Shown: piece by piece, positions 44,246-51,682 of the stretch
Layout of the letters: every line of letters starts with the position of its first letter
Position numbering within the stretch: the stretch's first letter is position 1
Assembly: GCA_030428565.1 (NCBI GenBank)
Contig: JAUIDR010000004.1
Coordinates: 1 to 64,000, forward strand
From: Alphaproteobacteria bacterium
GTDB taxonomy: Bacteria > Pseudomonadota > Alphaproteobacteria > UBA7985 > JAUIBT01
DNA: 64,000 nucleotides
Direction of reading: 5' to 3'
Notes under the pieces: generated by a model
What the model was told of the DNA's origin: nothing
What the model saw: only the letters and a program-made list of their open reading frames with translations
Databases searched by the model: none
Translations under genes and position numbers: made by a program

Positions 44246-45595
44246 TCAGGTCTCGGCCTTGCGCTGTGACAGGGCTGTCTGCCAGGCAAAATAGGACTTC
44301 TTAGGCGTTCGCGTTTGGCTCTCATAGTCGACATGGACAATGCCGAAACGCTTCGAATAGCCTTCAGCCCACTCATAGTTGTCCAATAGAGACCAGGCAT
44401 AGTAGCCTTTGAGCGGCACGCCCGCTTGCATGGCCTCCAGACAGGCGTTCAGATGCTGGCGGAAGTAGTCGCATCGCAGATCATCGTTGACCTGCCCGTC
44501 GATGGCGTGGTCGTCCCAAGACATGCCATTTTCGGTCACGTAAATGGGCAACTTGCTGTAGTCGTTATGAATACGAACTAAGGTATTCCTTAGGCCCTTG
44601 GGAAAAATCTCCCATCCCATTTGGGTCTTGGGTAAGGGCCCGCCAGCAGCAACCACGTCGCCCAAATCTGGGTCCGCCAGGTGGCGATCTTGATACCAGC
44701 GCCCGCGCGTATAGTAGTTGACGCCGAGCCAATCCAGCGGTTCAGACACGATGCTCATATCGTCTTGGTAGGCCTGCGGCAGGTAGCCTTCCAGGGCCTG
44801 GCAGACGTCATCCGGGTATCGGCCTTGTGTCACACCGCCCACGTACCAGCGGTTATAAAGCCCGTCCCAAAGTTGGGCGGCTCGTTGGCTTTGCGGGCTA
44901 TCGTCGCCGGCCTCAGCCGGTTCGAAATTCATCACCAGACCCAGATTACCCAGCCCCGCCGCGCGCAGAGCCTGAACGGCGGTACCATGGGCCAGCAGCG
45001 TGTGGTGCATGGCACGTGCGGCGGCGCGCAAATCACGATATCCGGGCGCATGAATGCCCAAACGGTGAGACAGGAAAGCCACGCACCAAGGCTCGTTAAT
45101 AGTGGCTATCTGAGCCAGCCGGTCGCCAAAGTGCTGTGCCACGAGCTGGGCGTAGTCGGCAAACCAGCTTGCGATGTCGCGGTTCATCCAACCGCCCTGG
45201 TCTTGCAACGCGCTGGGCAGATCCCAGTGATAGAGCGTGGCGTTTGGCTTGATGCCGCGCTCTAACATGCCGTCAATTAGCCGATCATAAAACGCGATCC
45301 CCTTTGCATTGACCGCGCCGCGCCCTTCGGGGATCAAACGCGGCCAAGCAAAGGAAAAACGATAGGAATTAAAACCACCGTCGCGGATCAAATCCAGATC
45401 CTGAGGCCACAGGTGATAGTGATCGCAAGCCTGGCGGCCGTCTTCTTTGCCGATGACATTGCGCCCGGTCGCGGCAAAGCTGTCCCAAATGCAGGGCCCG
45501 CGCCCATCGGTTTGGCCGCCCTCGATTTGGTACGCCGCCGTGGCGACGCCAAAGTCAAAGCCCTTGGGGAAGCGCTGCAAAATGGACGACAACAC
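44246..45595 (-). CDS. GH1 beta-glucosidase
   Basis: A 449-residue glycoside hydrolase family 1 enzyme, cytoplasmic (no signal peptide). FPKGFDFGVATAAYQIEGG near the start, acid/base glutamate in TINEPWCVAF (Glu168) and nucleophile in YVTENGMSW (Glu355) are all intact; WSLLDNYEWAEGYSKRFGIVHVDY is typical of the C-terminal region. It should hydrolyse beta-glucosides or related disaccharides. The start is GTG 45595; GAGG lies 7 bases upstream, inside the end of the aminotransferase gene, only 3 bases before. No sugar transporter is adjacent. Confidence 0.95.
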   Translation of the reverse strand: MLSSILQRFPKGFDFGVATAAYQIEGGQTDGRGPCIWDSFAATGRNVIGKEDGRQACDHYHLWPQDLDLIRDGGFNSYRFSFAWPRLIPEGRGAVNAKGIAFYDRLIDGMLERGIKPNATLYHWDLPSALQDQGGWMNRDIASWFADYAQLVAQHFGDRLAQIATINEPWCVAFLSHRLGIHAPGYRDLRAAARAMHHTLLAHGTAVQALRAAGLGNLGLVMNFEPAEAGDDSPQSQRAAQLWDGLYNRWYVGGVTQGRYPDDVCQALEGYLPQAYQDDMSIVSEPLDWLGVNYYTRGRWYQDRHLADPDLGDVVAAGGPLPKTQMGWEIFPKGLRNTLVRIHNDYSKLPIYVTENGMSWDDHAIDGQVNDDLRCDYFRQHLNACLEAMQAGVPLKGYYAWSLLDNYEWAEGYSKRFGIVHVDYESQTRTPKKSYFAWQTALSQRKAET

Positions 45596-45598
45596 GCT

Positions 45599-46927
45599 CT
45601 ATCCTCGAAGCTGAGCGCTTATCAAGTCCCCGATTTGTTCGATGGTCTCGCGGTCGATGACCAGCGGCGGCGACATGCAAAGCGAGTCTCCCACCGGCCG
45701 AACGACCAGCCCCTTTTCCCAAAGGCCTTCAAAAGCCGCGCGCCCCGCAACCCCCATACCGTCGGCGTGCTGGTCAAGCTGGATAGCCCCCATCAGACCA
45801 ATGTTGCGCACATCTATGACGCCTGGCGCATCGGCCAAGCTGTGCAACATGTCTTCAAAGATGGGTGCCATGAGCGCGGCGTTTTCAAACACGCCTTCGG
45901 ACTGATACACATCCAAGGTCGCCAAGGCGGCAGCACAAGCGAGCGGATGGCCCGAGTAGGTATAACCGTGGAACAGATCAACCATGGTCTTGGGACCGTT
46001 CAAGAAAGCTTGGCGGATCTTGTCGGTGGCGAACACGCCGCCCAAGGGAACGGTGGCGTTGGTAATGCCCTTGGCGACCGTCACCAGGTCCGGTTTAACA
46101 TCGAAGTACTGATGGGCAAAGCCCTGGCCCAGGCGGCCAAAGCCCGTAATGACTTCATCCAAAATCATCAAGATGCCGTGCGCATCACAAATAGCGCGCA
46201 GGCGTTCCAAATACCCCTTTGGCGGCGGCAGAACGCCACCAGCACCGGCCACCGCCTCAACGATAACCGCCGCCACGTTGTGGCCGCCGTGGGTCTCACA
46301 GATCTGCTGCAAATCGTCCGCCAGGTCTGCGCCTTGGTCGGGCAGGCCTTTGCTGAAAGCGTTGTCCAGCAACCAGGTGTGGCGCATCTGCATCGCGCTG
46401 GGGTAGAGCGTGCCGAACTGCCCCTTGTTGAGACCGATACCACCCACCGACAAACCGCCAAAGTTGATGCCGTGGTAGGCCTTTTGGCGACCGACCAGAA
46501 TGCGCCGCTGCCCCTCGCCGTTGGCTGAGTGATAAGCCAGAGCAATCTTGAGCGCCGTATCAACCGCTTCAGAGCCGGAATTGGTAAAGAAGATGTGGTC
46601 AAAATCCTCCACCATATCCACCAAGCGACTGGCGGTGTGAAATGCGATGGCATGGCCCTGATTGAAAGAATGCGCGAAGTCCAAACGCGCCGCCTGATCC
46701 TGGATAGCCTTGACGATGTGCGGGTGATTGTGCCCGGCGTTGCAGCACCACAGGCCAGCCGTTCCGTCGATCAACGCGTGGCCTTCCGGTGTGAAATAGC
46801 GTGTCCCCTCGGCTCGGGCGATCAGGCGCGGATTTTCCTTAAACCAGCGCGAGGCGGTAAAGGGCATCCAATAGGAATCGAGATCATTGGGGACATGATC
46901 GCTGGGATTAGTGTTCTGATGGTTCAT
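45599..46927 (-). CDS. Class III omega-amino acid:pyruvate aminotransferase
   Basis: A 442-residue PLP aminotransferase of class III. The PLP lysine is Lys286 in VTVAKGITNATVPLGGVFAT; AGTAGLWCCNAGHNHP-like sequence (IDGTAGLWCCNAGHNHPHI, about 55-73) and SYWMPFTASRWFKENPRLI are typical of beta-alanine/omega-amino acid:pyruvate transaminases. Substrates are probably beta-alanine, GABA or other omega-amino acids. ATG 46927 has GGGAGA 7 bases upstream. It lies between the acyl-CoA ligase (51 bases) and the beta-glucosidase (3 bases), so the three share transcription. Confidence 0.92.
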   Translation of the reverse strand: MNHQNTNPSDHVPNDLDSYWMPFTASRWFKENPRLIARAEGTRYFTPEGHALIDGTAGLWCCNAGHNHPHIVKAIQDQAARLDFAHSFNQGHAIAFHTASRLVDMVEDFDHIFFTNSGSEAVDTALKIALAYHSANGEGQRRILVGRQKAYHGINFGGLSVGGIGLNKGQFGTLYPSAMQMRHTWLLDNAFSKGLPDQGADLADDLQQICETHGGHNVAAVIVEAVAGAGGVLPPPKGYLERLRAICDAHGILMILDEVITGFGRLGQGFAHQYFDVKPDLVTVAKGITNATVPLGGVFATDKIRQAFLNGPKTMVDLFHGYTYSGHPLACAAALATLDVYQSEGVFENAALMAPIFEDMLHSLADAPGVIDVRNIGLMGAIQLDQHADGMGVAGRAAFEGLWEKGLVVRPVGDSLCMSPPLVIDRETIEQIGDLISAQLRG

Positions 46928-46978
46928 GACGGTCTCCCAAACCAGAGGGCGCAAAACGAGGACTGCCTCGCGGAGCGG

Positions 46979-48667
46979 TTACTTGTTGTTTTTGTAGTGG
47001 TGTTCAAATTCTTGGCGCAGGGTCAACTTAGACACCTTACCCGTTGCGGTCAGCGGCAAGGCCTCGACGCTCACCACGTCGTCCGGCAATTGCCACTTAG
47101 CAAAGCTCTTTGCCAACAGCTCAAGTACAGAGTTCTTGTCGACGGTTTCGCCAGGCTCTGGAACGACGACCAACAAGGGGCGTTCATCCCACTTTTCATG
47201 CGCGATCGCGATGACCGCGCAGTTGGCAATTTGCGGGTGCGCGAGCGCAGCGCTCTCCATGTCGATTGAGGAAATCCACTCGCCGCCGGATTTAATCAAA
47301 TCCTTGGCACGGTCGGTAATCTGCAAAAAGCCCATCGGATCAATGGTAGCCACGTCTCCGGTGCGGAACCAGCCTTCGTCGTCGAAGTTCTCTGCCGTGG
47401 CTTCGGCGTTGTTGTAATATTCCTTAATGACCGAATTACCGCGCACATAAAGCTCACCCATGGCCTGGCCGTCGTGAGGCTGGCGCGCGCCGTTTTCATC
47501 AACAATCTTCATTTCAACGCCAAAGGTGCGCCGCCCCTGCTTGGTCTTGAGGTCAAAGCGCTCTTCCTTGGGCAGGTCGCTCAGCGGCGGCATCAGGTTG
47601 GCTTGGGTGCCGATAGGGCTCATTTCGGTCATGCCCCAAGCATGGCAGAGGCTAACGCCCCAATCGTCAAACTGCTCAATCATAGTGCGCGGCGCGGCAG
47701 AGCCACCAACGACGACATCCTTAAAGCTCATAGGCGGGCGGCCCGCGGCTTTAATGGCCTCCAGCAGCCCCAGCCAAACGGTCGGCACACCCCAGGCCGA
47801 ATAGACGCCAACTTCATCCATCAACTTGAACAGGCTCTCGCCGTCCAGGTTTGGTCCGGGCATGACCAGATTGGAGCCTGTCAGCGGTGCCGTATAGGGC
47901 GAGCCCCAAGCGTTGACGTGGAACATGGGCACGACAGGCATGACTGAGCTGCCAGGGAACAGTGCGTTTTGAAAGGCAATGGCGCACATCATGGCGTGCA
48001 ACAGGGTCGAACGGTGCGAATAGAGCGCGCCTTTGGGATTGCCGGTTGTGCCCGAGGTATAGCAGAGGCTAGAGGCCGTGTTTTCATTGAAACGGGGCCA
48101 GGCCAAACCGGGATCTTGAGCCGCCAGCAGCTCTTCATAGCAAAGCGCGCCCTCGATGCTGGTCTCCGGCATGTGTTCGCGCCCACACATAATGACGACC
48201 TTCAAGCCCTTGGGCAGGCGATCGATCACCTTTTCGATCAACGGCACAAAGGTTAGGTCTACGAACAAGGCCTTGTCGTCGGCGTGGGCTACGATGAATT
48301 CAATTTGCTCGGCGGACAGGCGTGGGTTGATAGTGTGGCAGACGGAGCCGATGCCCGAGACCGCGTAATAAAGCTCAACGTGGCGATAGCCGTTCCAGGC
48401 CATGGTTGCCACCCGCTCGCCGGGCTGAATGCCAAGGTCTTTTAGCGCTTTTGCAAGCTGTTCGGTGCGCTGGCGCGTCTCGGCATATGTCGTGGTGTGC
48501 AGGTCGCCCTCGACGCGGCGCGAGGTAATGGTGCTGTCCCCATAGACATCGGAGGCAAAGACCAGGATATCAGCAATCATGAGAGGCCGATCCATCATGC
48601 CACCCGCCAACAGGCCTTGCGCCAGTGATTGACCGCTTGCTTGATCGTTCCGAACGCTTGGGCTCAT
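46979..48667 (-). CDS. AMP-forming fatty acid-CoA ligase
   Basis: A 562-residue adenylate-forming ligase. The nucleotide motif TSGTTGNPKGALYSHRS (about 193-209), GMTEMSPIGT (about 338-347), YVRGNSVIKEYYNN and GWFRTGDVATID (about 426-437), and the C-terminal catalytic lysine region TATGKVSK are present. The sequence style resembles medium/long-chain acyl-CoA synthetases of the AlkK type. It activates a carboxylic acid to the acyl-CoA at the cytoplasmic membrane face. ATG 48667 is preceded by GGGAG at 8 bases; the longer frame to 48793 is not supported. It leads a tight run with the aminotransferase. Confidence 0.92.
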   Translation of the reverse strand: MSPSVRNDQASGQSLAQGLLAGGMMDRPLMIADILVFASDVYGDSTITSRRVEGDLHTTTYAETRQRTEQLAKALKDLGIQPGERVATMAWNGYRHVELYYAVSGIGSVCHTINPRLSAEQIEFIVAHADDKALFVDLTFVPLIEKVIDRLPKGLKVVIMCGREHMPETSIEGALCYEELLAAQDPGLAWPRFNENTASSLCYTSGTTGNPKGALYSHRSTLLHAMMCAIAFQNALFPGSSVMPVVPMFHVNAWGSPYTAPLTGSNLVMPGPNLDGESLFKLMDEVGVYSAWGVPTVWLGLLEAIKAAGRPPMSFKDVVVGGSAAPRTMIEQFDDWGVSLCHAWGMTEMSPIGTQANLMPPLSDLPKEERFDLKTKQGRRTFGVEMKIVDENGARQPHDGQAMGELYVRGNSVIKEYYNNAEATAENFDDEGWFRTGDVATIDPMGFLQITDRAKDLIKSGGEWISSIDMESAALAHPQIANCAVIAIAHEKWDERPLLVVVPEPGETVDKNSVLELLAKSFAKWQLPDDVVSVEALPLTATGKVSKLTLRQEFEHHYKNNK

Positions 48668-48882
48668 ATTGGTTTCTCCCGCCTGCATATGTTGGCTTGT
48701 CTTTATGACCTTCCATAGAAGCTGCTGGGAGTTTCGATCAAGGTTCATCCTTGTTGTTCCTTCCCTTTTTGTCTGCCTATTGGCGCTGGCCATGTCCCTA
48801 TCGTCGCGATAGCTTAGGAGCGCGGCCAGGTGGTGACAAGCGTTCCAATGCCTGGCCGTTCATTTGTCAGGGAGAATGTGGA

Positions 48883-49491
48883 ATGACCACCGGTGCCAGG
48901 GTTCAATTTTTCTATGATTACGTGAGCCCGAACGCTCATTTGGCCCGCGAGCGGCTGAAGGTTTTGTCTCAAAAGCACGGCTTTGAAGTCGACTCGGTTC
49001 CGATCGTTCTAGGCGGCTTGTTTCGCGCGATCGGCAATACGCCGCCCCTGGAAGCGATCGGCGATCTGAAGGCCAAGCGGGACTATTTCCTGGATGAGTT
49101 CAAGCGCTATGCCGCGCGCTATGACATCCCGATTGGCGATAACCCGCATTTCCCCTTTTCGACCATTCGCGCGCTGAGAATGCGTTTGGCCGCCGAGCCC
49201 TTGGGACTGGCCGAAGCCTGCGATGAAGCCCTGTTTCAGGCCGCTTGGGTTGGCGGGAGCAATTTGGCTGATCCGAACGTGTTGGAAACAGCTCTGACAG
49301 AGGCCGGTTTACCCTTTGCCGACTTGATGGAAGCCAGCCGCGAAGAGAGCGTTAAAGATGCTTTGCACGCCAATACCCAAGAAGCCGAGCGCCTGGGTGT
49401 TTTCGGCGTGCCCAGCTTTATCGCCGGCGGTCAGCTCTATTTCGGCAAGGACAACATACACGAACTCATGGTTGATTTGGGTTTCGCCTGA
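48883..49491 (+). CDS. 2-hydroxychromene-2-carboxylate isomerase family (DsbA/kappa-GST-like)
   Basis: A 202-residue thioredoxin-fold protein of the HCCA isomerase/kappa-class GST type. FFYDYVSPNAHLARERL has the catalytic serine (Ser14), and GVFGVPSFIAGGQLYFGKDNI at about 172-192 is the family's C-terminal signature with the cis-Pro. It lacks a CxxC pair. In naphthalene degradation such enzymes isomerise 2-hydroxychromene-2-carboxylate; here the context is a divergent fatty-acid CoA ligase, so a glutathione-dependent role on another substrate is more plausible. ATG 48883 has GGGAG about 10 bases upstream. Confidence 0.88.
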   Translation: MTTGARVQFFYDYVSPNAHLARERLKVLSQKHGFEVDSVPIVLGGLFRAIGNTPPLEAIGDLKAKRDYFLDEFKRYAARYDIPIGDNPHFPFSTIRALRMRLAAEPLGLAEACDEALFQAAWVGGSNLADPNVLETALTEAGLPFADLMEASREESVKDALHANTQEAERLGVFGVPSFIAGGQLYFGKDNIHELMVDLGFA

Positions 49492-49553
49492 TTTTCACGC
49501 ATAAATAGTGAATTCTTGCGATCTAGGTCGCAGTCTTTGATAGACAAAATGGC

Positions 49554-49575
49554 AATGTTCTCATAAGAGAACATT
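49554..49575 (+). promoter_or_regulatory. Palindromic operator abutting the imuA start
   Basis: AATGTTCTC and GAGAACATT are perfect 9-bp inverted arms around ATAA, and the right arm ends at the base before ATG 49576. TTGATA at 49537-49542 could be a -35, with a -10 within the palindrome (CATAAG). The expected alphaproteobacterial SOS box GTTC-N7-GTTC is not present as a direct repeat here. It is the likely site of LexA or another repressor. Confidence 0.7.
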
Positions 49576-50130
49576 ATGTCCAACGATCTGCCCACTGCCT
49601 TTCCTATCAAGCGCGGGCGCGTCCACGAGGCCCAGGGCCCTGGCGCGCTCAGCTTTGCGGCTATTGCTGCGGGATTTGCCGATGGCGAGGCGCTGTGGTG
49701 TCAAGAATCCTGGCGCTCAGAACAACTCAATCCGCAGGGGTTGCGTTGCTTTGCCGATCCCGATCGGGTCTTATTGGCCAAAGCCCAAGATCAAACTGAA
49801 CTCCTTGCTATTGCTGAAGAAACGCTTCGTGATGGCGCAGTTTCCTTGGTCATTATGGAGCTCAGCAAGCCGCTCAATCTTACCGCAGGTCGACGCTTGC
49901 AGTTGGCTGCCAAGACCGGCCGTTCGACGGGGCTTTGCTTGATTGCAGAGGGCGCGGGCAGCAGCGCAGCCGAGACACGCTGGCACTGCCAACCGACTTT
50001 TGACACGCAAGACTGGACAGGGCATCGCTGGTCACTTATAAAGAACAAATCGGGAATATTAGGAGCCTGGTATGTTCGATGGGATTGGGCAGCGCGTCGT
50101 TTGCGCGTGGTTTCCTCGGCTAGCGAGTGA
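49576..50130 (+). CDS. imuA: ImuA, SOS mutagenesis accessory protein
   Basis: A 184-residue protein in the position and style of alphaproteobacterial ImuA, a RecA-like helper of the ImuB-DnaE2 mutasome. It has no clean Walker A. The first third (VHEAQGPGALSFAAIAAGFADGEALWC) resembles the RecA-fold start in ImuA, where the short alphaproteobacterial form differs from ImuA of pseudomonads. The assignment rests mainly on synteny: imuB overlaps its 3' end by 59 bases and dnaE2 follows. No obvious Shine-Dalgarno precedes the start, and a palindrome ends at its first base. Confidence 0.85.
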   Translation: MSNDLPTAFPIKRGRVHEAQGPGALSFAAIAAGFADGEALWCQESWRSEQLNPQGLRCFADPDRVLLAKAQDQTELLAIAEETLRDGAVSLVIMELSKPLNLTAGRRLQLAAKTGRSTGLCLIAEGAGSSAAETRWHCQPTFDTQDWTGHRWSLIKNKSGILGAWYVRWDWAARRLRVVSSASE

Positions 50131-51682
50131 CCGCGCCCTTAGGTTGCGTCCTGTTGAAGGGCCCTTCGCCCTCACCTTAAAGCAAAACAACGCCAATCGG
50201 CTCTATTGCTTGAACAGCGCAGCCGAGCAGCAGGGCTTGCATCGCGGCATGGCTTATTCAGATGCCAGAGCCTTTTGCCCCGATTTGCAGAGCCGCCCCG
50301 CCGACCTGGCTGGCGATCAAGCTTTTTTGCAGGTCTTGCACCGCTGGGCGCTGCGCTATTGCCCTTGGGTCGGCTTTGATGAACCGGATGGCGGGCGGCC
50401 TAGCGCGCCCGCTCCCCCAACAAGCACCCCAGCAGCCCCTCCAGCAAACGGCTTGATCCTCAGCATCACGGGTTCTGCACACCTTCTGGGCGGGGAAGCG
50501 GCCTTGCTTGAAGATATGCAACAGAGCCTGGCCGCGGCGGGATTTCGCCTGCAGCTGGGCTTGGCCGATACGCGGGGCGCGGCTTGGGCGCTGGCGCACT
50601 ACCGCCCTTACACGGACCCGGGCCGACCGAATGGCATGGCCGAACCGGGCCAAAACCTGCGCGCGCTGGAGGCCTTGTCCGTCGCCGCGCTGCGCTTGGA
50701 TGAAAAAACCGTTGTGGCTTTGCAGCGTTTAGGTCTGCGCACAATCGGCAGTCTCGCTGCAGCGCCCCGCGCTCCCTTAGCGCGCCGCTTTGGCCCTGGC
50801 TTGCATTTGCAGCTTGATCGTGCGCTGGGGGACATGCCCGAGCCCGTTAATGCCAAACCCGAACCGCCGCACTACGGCGTGCGCTTGACCCTGCCCGAGC
50901 CCATCGGGCTCAGCGATGATGTCAAAGCGGGCACGCTGCGCTTGTTGGAGCGTCTTTGCGAGAAACTCAAGGCGCAAGAAGTGGGGGCTCGCCGTCTTAG
51001 TCTGACCTTGCGTCGGGTCGATCAAGCCAACCAGCAAGTTGATCTGAAGCTGGCCCGCCCCATGCGCGAGCCACAAGCGATTTTGACCTTGTTTGAGCGC
51101 GGTATTGAGGCGGTTGACGCGGGCTATGGCATTGATCAGCTGCGCCTAGAGGCGGTCGCGGTCGAAACGCTGCCTAACCAGCAGAGCAGCTATTTTGTCG
51201 GCGGACGCAAAAAGGAACAGCTCGACGACCTTATTTCGCGGCTCGGCACGCGCATCGGCTTAGAGAACATCCAGCGCTTTGTACCAAGCGATACCCACAT
51301 CCCAGAGCGAAGCTTTCGCTTGGCTCCGGCAGCGCTGACGCCCTCTGCCGCCCCTGCCCAGAATCAGAATCAGGCCCAATCCTGGCAAAGCGCAACGCTT
51401 AGCCCGCTTGACCATCCACGTCCTTTGCGACTGTTCCCCGCCGAGCCCATCGAAGCCCAAGGCAATCGCCCGCCCGCGCGCTTTCGCTGGCGGCGCATGG
51501 CGCTGACCACCGCCCGAGCCGTCGGCCCTGAACGCATCGCGCCCGAATGGTGGCACGACGACGCGAATTGGCAGAGCGGCCTGCGCGATTATTGGCGCGT
51601 AGAGACCCAACAGGGCCGCCGCCTCTGGCTCTATTACACCCCACAAAATCCGGGTTGGTTCGTGCAGGGGGAGTTCGCATGA
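50072..51682 (+). CDS. imuB: ImuB, inactive Y-family polymerase homologue
   Basis: A 536-residue Y-family polymerase-like protein. VCAWFPRLASDRALR opens the palm, and the C-terminal little-finger and beta-clamp tail regions follow. Where active Y-family polymerases have catalytic acidic residues, this protein reads LILSITGSAHLLGGE (about 128-142) with no Asp or Glu, consistent with ImuB being a non-catalytic bridge between the beta clamp and DnaE2. AGGAG lies 6 bases before ATG 50072. It overlaps imuA, and its stop overlaps the dnaE2 start (ATGA). Confidence 0.95.
   Translation: MFDGIGQRVVCAWFPRLASDRALRLRPVEGPFALTLKQNNANRLYCLNSAAEQQGLHRGMAYSDARAFCPDLQSRPADLAGDQAFLQVLHRWALRYCPWVGFDEPDGGRPSAPAPPTSTPAAPPANGLILSITGSAHLLGGEAALLEDMQQSLAAAGFRLQLGLADTRGAAWALAHYRPYTDPGRPNGMAEPGQNLRALEALSVAALRLDEKTVVALQRLGLRTIGSLAAAPRAPLARRFGPGLHLQLDRALGDMPEPVNAKPEPPHYGVRLTLPEPIGLSDDVKAGTLRLLERLCEKLKAQEVGARRLSLTLRRVDQANQQVDLKLARPMREPQAILTLFERGIEAVDAGYGIDQLRLEAVAVETLPNQQSSYFVGGRKKEQLDDLISRLGTRIGLENIQRFVPSDTHIPERSFRLAPAALTPSAAPAQNQNQAQSWQSATLSPLDHPRPLRLFPAEPIEAQGNRPPARFRWRRMALTTARAVGPERIAPEWWHDDANWQSGLRDYWRVETQQGRRLWLYYTPQNPGWFVQGEFA

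Noticed and set aside
45413-46528. 371-codon plus-strand open frame opposite the aminotransferase and glucosidase genes
   Set aside because: It mirrors the codon bias of the genes on the other strand, contains no domain I recognise and spans two well-supported genes.
49554-49590. Canonical GTTC-N7-GTTC SOS box before imuA
   Set aside because: GTTC is at 49557, but seven bases later the sequence is AGAA; only the inverted form is present.
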